A stretch of 64,000 bases of DNA from Ciona intestinalis. Taxonomy: Eukaryota; Chordata; Ascidiacea; Phlebobranchia; Cionidae. The notes under the pieces are model-generated. The model was not told the DNA's origin and ran no database searches. It saw nothing but the letters and a program-made list of their open reading frames with translations. The stretch is taken from assembly GCF_000224145.3 (NCBI RefSeq), contig NC_020173.2, forward strand, positions 5,078,270-5,142,269, given 5' to 3'. Shown here piece after piece: positions 47,201-58,200 of the stretch (position 1 is the first letter of the stretch; each line of letters begins with the position of its first letter). The position numbers and the translations under genes are program-made.

Positions 47201-49488
47201 AAAATGTGTTGTGAATAAAGTGTGGGTTTTTAAATGTTCCAATTGCTTTTGGAAGCCAACCCACCAATCTCCAGCCTTTTATCTTTTGGCTCCTTTTTCA
47301 TGCAAATATCTTTATCCGCTAGAAAAGCAAGGATGACAAGAACAGGAAAAAATGCAAAAGTAACGCATGCTTCCCAAATCTCAACCTGCGAAAGGTGTTT
47401 AAAGTGTTAGATAAAATTCAATCCAAAAGTACCATACTTGCTTGAGTGATAGGACAAGTTCTTACATCATTATTTATTCATAGCACAGAGAGAGTTGGGA
47501 AAGCGTTGGCTATATTTATTTTGGCGTGGTCAATAACTAAGCTTGACATAGCCATACCAAGAGCTCAGACAAGAAAAAAGTGTTAAGGTTTGGAACCACT
47601 CCACAATTGGTAGAGTGGCTTGGTAAATAAGTACCTAGTCAGAACATTAGGAGAATAGTTGGCTAATCGATCAATACATAATGATGTAAACTTTGCGAAG
47701 ACACACTGTTAGGCAGACATTGACATTTGGTTTTTGTGCAGACATTGATTGTGTACTGCAAAAAAGAATTGTAGAGCAGAACAGAGACTTCTATATACCT
47801 CATTTGGAGTTTGGACAGCCAAGACTATATAAATCCAACCGTAGGCAAACACGGCGAAAAACGCAGTAGTTAGGAAGACTTTCATTCTATGGATTCTTCG
47901 CTTTTCGCCATCAGGTATGGAATATACACACACAGCAATAATTACAAATAAATTGAAAGAAGCAGATCCAACAATGGTTCCTAAAATGTAATAATTTATT
48001 TAAAAATCTAAATAATATCTGATTTATATTGTTTCCATTTTTTTTACTTTCTTTATCTTACATTCAACTCAATTATTATTTTGTTTAGTCTAATTACATT
48101 TTCAACAAACATGCTCCTTTGGAAAAAAAAAATTCAAGTATCATTAATCCTCATTTAGAAATAGGACATATGGGATATTTTATTTTGTAATAAGCATATG
48201 CTCTTTATGGGTTGATTCATTTTAAAATTGCAATCAATGATAGTAGATTACTGCATTATATCAATTTTAGTATAGGGGATTAACCAATCTAATAATCCCC
48301 CAGGAAAAGAATTGCTATACAAGGATAAATGGAATTTACACCATTTAAAAATATGGGTCTCTCAAATTTAACAATAAAACTGTTCAATTTGTTTCAGAAC
48401 AAATTCTTTCATGCAAAAGCAATTAAAGGGACAGTTTGGGCTTATTCCAACACTCTACAAAGGAAACCAGGGGAACAATATGCCATATAATTGCTCATAA
48501 CAAGTGGCTCCTTATGGCATACATTAAAGAAATAAAAAATATCTAAAAAAGATTCATGTGCAAAGTGTTGTATGTGGTAGCTTAAAAGTGGGCACGAGGT
48601 GTATCAAACAGATCACCTATATTATAACCATGGTCACTAGACTCGCTACCCCATATATGAGGATGAAAAAGTAACATTCATTCATATTGTAAATGTACCT
48701 GGCCCAAGTTCTCCAGCGTGAAACTTATTCCCAACAATTTCAATAACCGAGAGCAATATCTCTGGAGCAGAAGAACCCAATGCCATAAGGGTCAAATTGG
48801 CTACCGTGTCATTCCATACTCGGACTTTAACCGTTTCAAATCCCTCCTCTAAATCAGGGCGAGCCACTTTCACCTACAACAATTGAGTGTTTGATAATTG
48901 ATTGGTTGGTTACGTATCTTGACTATGCAAGATGCCTAATTTGTAAACATTTGAGTTGCATTTGATTGATTGGTCATGACTATGCAAGATACCAACTTGT
49001 AAACAATGCAGATAACCCATGAATCATATTTCAATACAGTCTAATCAGCGTTTCCGTTATTCGATGTTTTGATGTGGACATTTAACAGATTATGTGATTT
49101 TTTCTTTTTATGTCTTTCAGTGATAACACGAAATGCGCGTCAACATTTAATACGAATGTTAAACGTGGTAGGGAAACGATTCCTTACTTTAATGGCATGG
49201 AACAACTACTGTTAGATCGGTTACTGACATTAAAAATGCAAGGCATAGGTTTGGAAACAAATCGTTTCTCACCTCGGTCGTTTTGCTGGTGATCACTTCG
49301 ATTGCGCACATAAAGATATCGGCAATTATAGAGATAGCTAAGAAGCTCCATAGTAACCCGGTGAGATAAATAAAGCCCCGAAAGCCGTCACTCCATGTTG
49401 ATTCGATGATAAGTGGCAGAATAATTCCTGTATTGCAGCGAAATTGAGTATAATCCGGGCATGTGATGTTCGTAAGATTGTTTGCCAT
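32299..49488 (-). CDS. Sodium/calcium exchanger, SLC8 (NCX) family
   Basis: Plasma-membrane 3Na+/1Ca2+ exchanger. Sixteen predicted exons: 49488-49273, 48873-48699, 47980-47799, 47385-47265, 47190-47033, 44927-44901, 44088-43886, 42598-42520, 40317-40146, 38044-37926, 37780-37639, 36020-35942, 33992-33814, 33559-33422, 32950-32765, 32538-32299. About 804 residues if the extra base below is removed. The alpha-1 repeat ([20 protein letters not shown]) and alpha-2 repeat ([32 protein letters not shown]) are intact. The cytoplasmic loop has two Calx-beta Ca2+-sensor domains ([28 protein letters not shown]; then the 38044-35942 exons). The C-terminus [11 protein letters not shown] matches the family's EAYxxIKGF end. 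The loop is shorter than in human NCX1 (973 residues), and the basic XIP segment is not recognisable. The exon 38044-37926 is 119 nt, one more than phase and homology allow (near 37961). Confidence 0.94.
35263..35440 (+). mobile_element. MITE, diverged
   Basis: TAGTACTAAGGGGTAAGATA to AATGCCCCACCCTACTATA; the interior is clearly older. SLC8 intron. Confidence 0.7.
35717..35868 (-). mobile_element. MITE, diverged and incomplete, reverse
   Basis: CTCGTCTCAGCTGGTGGTAA, AACCGTATCCTCAAAACTTC and GTTGTTAATTGTTTA identify it; the right end is lost. SLC8 intron, just before exon 36020-35942. Confidence 0.65.
36051..36262 (+). mobile_element. MITE, diverged
   Basis: TAGTACTTGGTTAAGTTGGG to CTTACCCCACCATACTATA. 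Joined directly to the next copy. Confidence 0.72.
36261..36454 (-). mobile_element. MITE, full length, reverse
   Basis: TAGTAGCGTGGCGGAAGATG to CCCGTCTTCCCCCTATTGTA. Shares its left TATA with the right end of the preceding copy. Confidence 0.86.
38371..38570 (-). mobile_element. MITE, near full length, reverse
   Basis: GGAGTAGGGCGTAAGGTGTG to TTGTTCCTCCACCCTACTATA, with a small internal duplication (GGATATTATGTG twice). Confidence 0.84.
39097..39332. mobile_element. Fold-back (hairpin) element, unclassified
   Basis: The core arms GGTGGCTGTAC...ACAGTATC (39160-39187) and GATACTGTGTACAGCCACC (39275-39293) are inverted copies; the left arm has an 8-base internal duplication. Outside them, ATTGTTACAAAA (about 39099) and TTTTTGTAACAAT (about 39317) are also inverted. 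I could not define a clear target duplication. SLC8 intron. Confidence 0.55.
39421..39633 (-). mobile_element. MITE with duplicated tail, reverse
   Basis: TAGTAAGGTGGGGGAGGATG to CATCTTCCCCATTCTACTAT (39421-39586), then a second copy of the last 45 or so bases (GGATATTATGTGCTAAAGGT...) to 39633. SLC8 intron. Confidence 0.85.
39925..40109 (+). mobile_element. MITE, near full length
   Basis: TATAGTAGGGTGGGGGAACT to CATCTTACCCCACACTACTG, with a small deletion after the left end. It ends about 37 bases from the 3' border of SLC8 exon 40317-40146. Confidence 0.87.
41909..42110 (+). mobile_element. MITE, full length
   Basis: AGTATAGGGTGGGGAAGATA to CATTCCCCCCCTACCCTACC. SLC8 intron. Confidence 0.87.
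42645..42695. repeat. SINE fragment, family B
   Basis: GTGAGTGAGGACCCGCATTG ... CCATGGGTCCCAGGATGTAG, the outer non-tRNA end only. SLC8 intron. Confidence 0.35.
45653..45702. other. Assembly gap (50 N)
   Basis: Run of 50 N bases in the SLC8 intron between exons 44927-44901 and 47190-47033. A further small exon could be hidden here. Confidence 0.99.
46110..46200 (+). repeat. SINE-like repeat, family A
   Basis: GTAACTTATTTATCGTCGCG, GACAGTTGTTATAACACAGT, TCTGTTTCATACACCT. SLC8 intron. Confidence 0.6.
46260..46340 (+). repeat. SINE-like repeat, family A, second copy in tandem
   Basis: CAACAGTCGTTATAACATGG and GTGTTCTGTTTCATACACAT. The flanks of this and the preceding copy also match (GTGTGGCATTTCATCCTATG and GTGTGGCATTTATCCTATGT), so the pair is a local duplication of about 150 bp. 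Confidence 0.65.
48575..48685 (-). repeat. SINE-like repeat, family A
   Basis: GGCACGAGGTGTATCAAACA, CACCTATATTATAACCATGG and GAGGATGAAAAAGTAACATT, reverse order. Ends close to the SLC8 exon at 48699. Confidence 0.55.
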
Positions 49489-50512
49489 AACGTCGGTTCG
49501 CAATCAGGCCCTACCCAGATTCGTAACTATTCTCTCTCGCCCTGTAGCCATGCAAATTAACACTGTAAACATTTGTCTACTGCTTGAAAACCATACTTTA
49601 ACTAAGCAGTAAACAGCGTAAAACTAAACACAGTACGGAACGCGACGCGCTGTATGATTAAATAATGATTAAACGCGACGCAATCTTGCCACTAAATTTC
49701 TGACAATGCCAACAACAAATCGACCTGATTGCTAGTAACTTTCCGGTTAAAGCTATTGAACTGAACACCAGGATGGTCTATGCTGTTGCCTGTTATACCT
49801 CCGTGGCAGGAATGTCGCATTTTGTGCCTAGCGATTTACTCTGTTCAGAGATATATCTACTACCTGACGCCGAGTAAATAGTTCTGCGAGAGATAGCATA
49901 CAAAACGCGCACTGACGTTCACAACTCATTTCGCCGCTGACATTTGAAGCGTTCACTCGTCTCACGTTGCGTTCTTTCTGCAGCGTTGCTTACCATTCCA
50001 AAGAAAGAGAGAAACAAACCTACGTCTGCACTGACTCATACGTGACGTCTAGCGTTTGGTTGGAAACATACAATTTCCGCTCGCCTTTTATTTCAATCAA
50101 CAATTGGCATAGTACTGTTGGGTGGAACGGTTACAGTCAGTCCATAATATCTCATATTTCCCTATGGTGTTTTAAAAAATACCAAAACTCTCCTTGAGTT
50201 GCGAGGATACAGATATATATTAAACATTTTTTTTGTATACTACCAAATGGGACGAGAATAGAGAATGAAACATGAACCATCTTACCCCACCCTAATACAC
50301 ATAAACAAGGAACACACAAATAATACAGTAACACCACACAAATCTCAATTCACAGTCCAATGCTTGATGAATATACAGTATCAAATACAAATTATAGCAA
50401 ATTATTGAATCTGTGATGCAAAGTAGCAGAAGTTACTCAACAGAATATATGCATTAACAAATAAATATATAAGTATAGGCAAACCCACATTGCAGCTACA
50501 ATATTAGACCAG
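49489..50512. other. Intergenic region upstream of SLC8
   Basis: Between the SLC8 start and the DNAAF11 stop, both minus strand, so it holds the SLC8 promoter and the DNAAF11 3' UTR. Contains one MITE (50110-50295). No other feature supported. Confidence 0.5.
50110..50295 (+). mobile_element. MITE, near full length
   Basis: TAGTACTGTTGGGTGGAACG to CCATCTTACCCCACCCTAAT; the left end is diverged. Confidence 0.8.
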
Positions 50513-53500
50513 TTATATAAGTGGAGGTACATTTGGGTCATCTACAAAATGTTCAGAGTTCTTGGATTCAATTTTTTCCTTAGGTTTGATAAACTTGTTT
50601 TTTACAATGTTTTCCTTGCTTGGGGAATCAGAAGCAATACTTGCAAGCGTGGAGGCAAAAGATTTGCTTTGGTCTACTTCAAGTTTCTGGGGTAGATTAG
50701 ATGACACTTTGGGACTTTCTTTCTTTGTCTTTTTTGGGGTAACATTGCTCCTAAATAGGTGAAAAATGGTTGAGTATTAAAATTTTGCATTTAAATGTTA
50801 TGAAACAGTAGGAAACATTGTATTTATAAAACAAGATATTACAGGAGTAACTGAACCAGCTATAAACTTAATAGATTTTATTATATGTGGGTGAGGTCCT
50901 TGTCGTGGACATGTAATTAAGGCCAAATTTGGCCCATAACCCATTGCCGTTAATTGTCTTGTCTAAGGAAGGACACATATGCGCACAATGGTAGCAGCGC
51001 GGGGCTTTGAATCAATTACCTCTGTGTTAGAGGCAAGAACGCTAACCCCTTTGCCACAGCGCCAGACAATGTTAACTTTACCTTTCTGAGTTTGGTCTAT
51101 GAGCTGGAACAGGTGGTGGATCTAGTTTTGGCATGGTTACAATCAGGTGTCCAGTTATTTGGGATCTTTTAGCTGTGCTGCTGTCCGGTTTCACTTCTTC
51201 CAGCAAACTTAGCTGAAGAAGTTGGCCTTTCATTGTAACTTGTACGTACCAAGGCTGGACATCAGCTTCTGCGAAAAGAAAATACAAACTTACAATGTAT
51301 CTTTATTTCTATGTATACAAACCTCCGGTTTTAATATCCTTTTTTATATGCCCAATACAAATAAATTGGCCTCGTAGGTAATCTTCTAATATTGTTAATC
51401 ATTACACTGTGTCAGAAATTTTATTACTTATCAAAATTGGGTAAGCAGCCTAATCTGGCATAAATCCCAGGTCCTCGACAAGAACTTCAAAAAAATAATA
51501 GAGCTAGAGGGGTACATTTGGAGCTCTAACAGTATTATAGCACATAAATTACCTATTAGTGAAGTGTCCATATATTTATAACAAGCAACATCCAATACAA
51601 ACGCTCCGTCATCCTCTGTTTCTGTGAGTGAGAAATCCACTTTTCCTTCGTTTATATTCATTGGTTTCCCTTCTTCGTTAAACAAACGACGCTCCCTCCT
51701 GAAACAAAACTCACTATGACATCACATTTAACAAAAGTTAACGGAAATTTAACAAAAAATTTCGACAAAATTAACAAAAAAATTAATGAAATGTTACCAA
51801 AAAAAAGTGTTTTTTTGTTATTTTCATAGGCATTTCCGATTCAAGTCAAAGCTTTGTTATGTATTCTATATAGTTAGGGTCTTTGTACAAGAGCCTAGGT
51901 TTTAGATAGGCCAGATTTAGCTAATCCCCCCAATTTTTGTTAACAGACAGGAGATGAATAAATTGATATGTTGATTATAATATTCACTTTTCTTTCTTTG
52001 GTTGTTTAAACTTAGAGTCGTGAGTTTTTTCTTTGTTCTCTTTCAGTTTATTTTGAATAGAGGTCCTTGATTCAGGAGTGAAATCAACTTTTTCTTTCCA
52101 AAATTCTTCGTCTTTTTTCTGCTCCAGTTCTTCCTTGCTAAGGTTTTCTTTAGAACAAAAAAACATTTATTATTTTAGAGCATTAGCTTAAAAATATACA
52201 ATCAAGCAAAAAATATATCATATAGCCACTTTAGGTAAAAAATGTTATAACACGCATTTATGTTTAAAAGTCTGGACTGTAACATCTAAAAAACAATAAG
52301 GTGCAAATTGTAAAACATTGAAAAAATAAAAATAATTAAAAGAACATTAATGTTTTCACTGGAAAATTTGCCAAGTTGATTACATTCCAGCAACCAAAAT
52401 ATTGTAAAATATTATGGCATAAAACTATAGTGTAGTTTGAAAACCATTACAACAGTAAAATGTTCTAAACATGCTGACCTAATAATCTAATATATTTATT
52501 TATGAATAAAACTGATACCTTCATTAATAACAAGTTCGTTTGCCTTTCCTTGCTCATTTGCTTCTTTCTTCTGTTTTTCTCTTTCCACTCGGTATTTTTC
52601 TTGTTGTTGAACGATTAGCTTTCTGTATTGATCAAAATATTAAAAACATGAAGTAATTAATTAATAACACAAACCTAACATAATATAACAAACTGGTAAA
52701 TCGTCCATTTCAGCCCAAACATTAAATTTTAGTGGTTTACCAAAAGAAAAAGTAAAAAAAAAACATTTTCTTACATTTCTGTTTGTTTACTACAAAAAAA
52801 ATTTAAACATGTTTTATTAGATTTTTTTCAACAAGGAAATATGTTCAAAATATTTTATTATAAATTGTTTCGTAACCTTCTACTTTCCAAGACTTGCACG
52901 GCTTTAATTCGTTCTGATTTTTCAATCTCATGTCCATCTAATCGTTTCAACTGGGGTAAGGTAGCAAACACAAACTCCTGGTAACCTATATATATTAGAA
53001 TAACTGTGTGAGAGGTGGGGACATGAAAAAAAAAGACTGTTAATGAATTTGGCTTGCAATGCAACGAGTGTAGATTTACTATAATGAATGGCTTGGTTTT
53101 GTTTGCACCGCCAAGCAACTCTTCACGAGTTAAAAGACTGCCACAGGGTTATTTTGTTTCATATACCTTATACAGGTTCACATCTTACAATAAATGGGGT
53201 TGATGTTTGTGTGGCTGTATATAGGTACACACAACTGTTTAAAGCAATTACTAGTAAGTTAATTTTTAAAGCACACATAGCCTACATAGAGTTTCAAACC
53301 AGGCATCATGTGGTTATAAAGACAATATTCCAACCACTGTGAATGTATAAACTAATTTTTCACCTTCAAACTGAGTACATGGGTTTCCTGTTAAGTAGAG
53401 ATCTTCTAAAAAGATATTTTTCCTTAAACTTTCTACACTTGTAAGTTCACCAACAAAGTTTACGGTCAAATCTAACTTTGTCAATGACTCACATGCCTAA

Positions 53501-54255
53501 AAACAACAATAATAAATTAATATGAATTATGACAAAATCAAAGCTAATTACAAGTTTTTAACAAAATCAATATCGATAGTACAATACTCATGTTTGTTTG
53601 TTTAAAATTAAAAATTGGCGCCAAGGCCAATTTATCCAAGACTTTTTTCCTATGGAAATTTACCATAATGCCATGGTTGAATTCAAAAGCCTAATAAGAC
53701 CCTAAAAATTTAATGTATTTTTGGCTCTACTATTTCATTTACCTGTAAGTTTTCAATTCTTTCAATGTTGTTTAAAGCAAGATTTAAATACTCAAGTTTC
53801 TTTAGTTTTCCAACATTTTCGATTTTACCTGAAATAAAATCCAAGTAAAAATACCAACTAAGCTCACATCTTTAACATTGGACAAATACTAAATTCTGCT
53901 GGCATAATATAATTTTTATAATTGTTGGAACATAAACATAAAGAAAAATAAAAAAACGAGTAAGATATAGCTAATGTATAAACTGTATTTAGCCTATCAG
54001 ATTATTTTTCAGGATGAAAGCCTAAACATAAATACAAATCTTGAACATAAGGACAGTATAGTTTAGTATAGAAAACTGCAATTAACCTATGAGATTATTT
54101 TGTAAGTAGAGGATCTTGAGATCCCGACACCATCGATCAAGATGTTCAATCTTCTCTAGATCTTGCTGATGCAAACTCAGCTCCTCCAACGAGAAGATCT
54201 CACATTCGTTATGCTCCGCCCGTTTTCGCACAAGCTCTTCAGTTATTCTCGTCAT
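50513..54255 (-). CDS. DNAAF11: Dynein axonemal assembly factor 11 (LRRC6/tilB)
   Basis: Cytoplasmic factor needed to pre-assemble ciliary dynein arms. Nine exons in phase: 54255-54087, 53828-53743, 53496-53364, 52985-52877, 52622-52519, 52147-51988, 51698-51553, 51268-51082, 50750-50513 (TAA). They give 443 residues (human 466). The start is [20 protein letters not shown]. Leucine-rich repeats fill residues 20-150 ([56 protein letters not shown]), closed by an LRR cap ([20 protein letters not shown]). Next come a Lys/Glu-rich coiled region (52622-51988) and a CS-like domain ([38 protein letters not shown]). The end DDPNVPPLI matches the human C-terminus. A full family B SINE lies between exons 8 and 9. 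The exon at 52147 uses an AAG acceptor. Confidence 0.95.
50885..51064 (-). repeat. tRNA-derived SINE, family B, near full length
   Basis: Read on the minus strand it starts with a tRNA-like head: GGCGCTGTGGCAAAGGGGTT, A-box-like GGCAAAGGGGTTAGCG, B-box-like GGTAATTGATTCAAAGCC. It continues with GTGTCCTTCCTTAGACAAGA and ends GGTCCTTGTCGTGGACATG-like and CCTCACCCACA in order. The GTGTCCTTGGGCAAGACA-type body is common in marine invertebrate SINEs. Lies in the last DNAAF11 intron. Confidence 0.75.
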
Positions 54256-54485
54256 CTAAGCATCAAGTTATTACATCACAATCAAATAAATCATGTGTAC
54301 CAGTCTGGTTTTTGTGACGTTGGTGGCCAGTGAAAATTTTGGTCTCTAAATGTTGTTTTTTGATAACCAAAAAATGTACAGACTCTTTGTAGTATTTATG
54401 TTTTATGCGGACATTAAATTTGGCACTAGTGAAGAATCTTCCGGTACATAGCAGAATAGGCTGGTGGAAACTGTTAGTGGTTGGT

Positions 54486-54545
54486 GGTTAGTGGTTATAG
54501 GAGTTAGGGGTTAGTGGTTATAGGAGTTAGGGGTTAGTGGTTAGC
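54486..54545. repeat. 23-bp tandem repeat
   Basis: Unit GGTTAGTGGTTATAGGAGTT + AGG, about 2.6 copies (54486, 54509, 54532). The surrounding sequence (GGTGGAAACTGTTAGTGGTT, CTCTTCACTAGCACCCTAAA) resembles a second locus at 30296-30410, so the repeat is dispersed. Confidence 0.85.
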
Positions 54546-55127
54546 AAATGAGGTGGGAGGGGAGGAGACTCTTCACTAGCACCCTAAATTTATACAGACC
54601 CAGGGCTGTAACCAGTGTTAGTGTATTTGTTCTGAAATTGATCTCCAATGTGTATTTTTACTTACAAAATTGGGTGTTTTTAGCCATAAATAAGTATTTT
54701 TTTGTACAAATGATCCGTAACTTAGCTAACTAATAACATATCTATTACCAGTCAACATTAACAAAAGACGGTAAAAACACTTACTTGTTGACCGTTTTAT
54801 TGTTAAAACAATTTCTTTGTTTCAGTCACTTGGAGAGAGATTAAAGAGTTTAATAAATCTTTACTGATACGATTATGCTGCCTCAGCTTTGCGCAAACAG
54901 ACCAACGAGTATAAACAAATATATCACGTAAACTGTGTCTTATATCACTGTAATGACTCTGATATTCTCACTGCAAGCCAAACTAAATAATTTGAAAATA
55001 TTTCAGCTTTCTCGGGACTTCCCCGTCTTTACATAATAATATAATAATAGCTGTGGTTACCACAGAAATCATATATTTTTAATAAACAACAAAATTCTGT
55101 TTCAAACCACACTGTTTGATTAGTAAG

Positions 55128-55133
55128 TTTATT
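55128..55133 (-). promoter_or_regulatory. Candidate poly(A) signal of the SLC1 gene
   Basis: AATAAA on the minus strand about 121 nt after the stop codon. Confidence 0.4.
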
Positions 55134-55253
55134 ATCTTATTACAATTTCTACCACGATAAGTTATATTACAATTAGTGCATAACACATGTACAAGAACAT
55201 GATTGTACAAGAAATAGTTGCAATATACAAAATGTCTCCGCTTCGCCACCGAG

Positions 55254-58200
55254 TTACATTTTTGAGCTTGCTTCTTCCACCTCCATAACTGCATTATCGT
55301 ATACATGATCATGCTTAATGGTGCTTCCGTTACCATCACTCGACGACAGTTCATCCTCGTCCATTTGTTTAAAATCATCCTTCAAAAGATGATTTACGAC
55401 AGCAGCTCCAACAGAGTCTCCCCAAACGTTGATCGAAGTGCGGAACCGATCCCTTAATTAATAAAGTGCCAGTTTATATCAGTTCTATATTAATTCAACG
55501 TAACTTGGTAGCTGCAATCGGTTTTCGTAAAAAGTTGAACCATATAAGTTCAAACGTAAATCGATAGCGACAATAGGTTTTAGGTAGTAAAATCCATTCC
55601 TTTACGGTTTAGGTAGCCTATTCCTACGCTATCTAAAAATGGTAGCCTATTCTGTTCGCCAATTTGAGCACATACAGACTGACACTGCTTATATCACAGA
55701 GCTGAAATGTAGCCTACGTACATAGGCCCTACTCTGCTGTATTCTATTTTATTTTTAATCTGTTAGCTATGCATGTAAGTAACACCAAAATATACAATAG
55801 GGGAAACTTACAATAGCCAATCGATTGCTAGAATAAGTTCAATGTCATCAGCAGGAAGTCCAACTGCTGCTAGGACGATAATCAGAGTGACTAGACCTGC
55901 TTGTGGTACACCTGCGGCTCCAATGCTTGCCGCTGTTGCTGTTAAACTAATAAAGGAACATAAGTGTCAAAAGCCTACTCTTTTTATAGCGTATATTTAC
56001 TAGTAGAATAAATGTGGATGCAATCCACGAAAAGCTGATGGGTTATAAGTACGACTTACCTTACTGCAATAATCTGACCAAAGTTAAGAACAATGCCGTT
56101 AGCTTGAGCAATGTAAATGGCAGCCACCGCCTCGTACAGTGCTGTCCCGTCCATGTTAATTGTGGCCCCGATTGGCAGAACGAACCTGGAATAAGTCACC
56201 AATATAAAATTGCATTTTCGCGAATCGAGAAATTCGAATATGATATACAATTCCGATTGCGCTAAATAATACAGGATAGCCCATATATAAACACGCGATA
56301 CTTTCACGCGTGTATAAGTTGTATATGCCATTTTAAATTATTGCCAGGATATAAGTTAAAAAATCTACAGTTGTCAGTTTTCGTTTTATTTATTCATATT
56401 TAAACCAGTGGAAAAATAGTACAAACCTTGCAACTCTACGGTCTATATTGTTCTTTTTTTCCGCGCAGGTTATTGTCACGGGCAGGGTTGCAGAGCTTGA
56501 AGCTGTAGCGAGAGCTGTAAGGAGCGCCTGCAAATAGAAAACGAAATGAATTGTTAAAATAAACTAAATTGCCGTTTCGCATTTTTTAAACCAAAGGAAA
56601 TAATATATATATAGTTCTGTGGAGTAAGATGGGACACTTCTAGTGCTTACTATCCAATAAATATTCTGATAATGTTTTGAACAATTAACAACGGTCTATT
56701 TATAGGAGTCGTAAGGATAAGTCTACGGTTTTATAATTCTTTGACTGTTCATTAATGGAACAAGAGAAAAAACGGAAATGCGTCCCTTCCTCCACTTTAC
56801 TATATATAAAAAGTTCGTAATTACCTGCAGTGCACCGCCTAGATAACTGAACGGATTTTTCCTTACGATAACTGCATAGATGATCGGCAGAACTATAAAA
56901 CCATGGATGATCAGGCCGACTATAACTGTTACCATGTATAAGCCAAAGCGAGCAAGTTCCTGTTGAAAAATCGTATAGTTAGAAGTTTTCCAATAGCTTT
57001 TAAGAGAAATTCGAATTTTAAGTTGACCCAACCTGATTTGGATTTTCCATTGCCATAATCTTGGAAGCAATAAGAAACATTATACCGATCGGCCCATACC
57101 TGCAAATAAAAGGGTTGTATAATTGTGGTAAAATATGCATAGAGTAAATGAATAAATGAAATTGATTTCGTCTCTTCGGTCACGATAACGAAGAACAAGA
57201 GAATTGACAAAGGCGAAAAGACGGATAGTAACGGTAAAACAACAGTTGTTAAAACACGCTTATTGATAAAAAAGAAAGAAATAATGTTTGGCATATAAGG
57301 CGTGGCCCTTACATTCCTATATAGGTTGATGGGCGTGGACAGAATCGTTGTGTTTTAAAAGCCTGTTTTGTGTTTCAGTACCGGACTGACAGTTCTATTC
57401 TGTGGGTCAAGGACCCTGAATTTAGGGCAGGTGTTCCACTACCCCCTACCATGTTATCACTAAAGTGCAGTTATTTAAATGTTAACACATTTTAAAAGTA
57501 TTATTCTACATTGGTAAAACACGTTTAGACGTAAAGCTATAGATGCATTTAATGCTTACCAGATCACCATGCGAACCATTTTTAAAACAGCCTCGTTAGC
57601 GCCCGAAAAAAACTTGACGACGACTTCGCCATCTTTACCCATTTGACCGATAATCACCCCAAAGATAAGACAGAAGCAGATAAGGCCCAACGCATTCAAG
57701 CCTGACTTGGATGCAGTGACCTGTCAAGGAAACGTGCTTTAACTTGAATTAACGGTTGAATTACTTTAAAATATTTTAGTTGAAGCCGAACTTCCACTGC
57801 ACCCCGTATACCCATGGCACGCAACTAGAAAATGCTTGGAATTTTGGTAAACGCCAGTTCCTGTTCAAATCAGATTATTTTATATATAGACTGCTTCAGG
57901 CGTTCATAGTGAATACAACTGCATTAAACATCTGAAGCCAAGTTACCCCTGGTTTAAATCGAACCAATGTTCAATTGATCTTACATAATATGTACAAGTC
58001 AAAACACAAATATGCCTAGCAGTATAGGAGCAAATATTCCAAATTTAAAGGGGCGTTACCACCACATCTAAGATACGAATATTTTATTGGTCTTATATGT
58101 TTGTCTTGAATTTGACCAACAAAAAAACGTTATTAGATTGAAATTTTTTGTTCTAGACTTTTAAAAATGTACAGTTTTTTTGTAGCATATAGTTTTAAGT

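Larger units (their letters stand above)
54256..55253. other. Intergenic region between DNAAF11 and SLC1 gene
   Basis: Both genes run on the minus strand. Holds the GGTTAGTGG tandem repeat (54486-54545) and the probable SLC1 3' UTR. No other feature seen. Confidence 0.5.
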
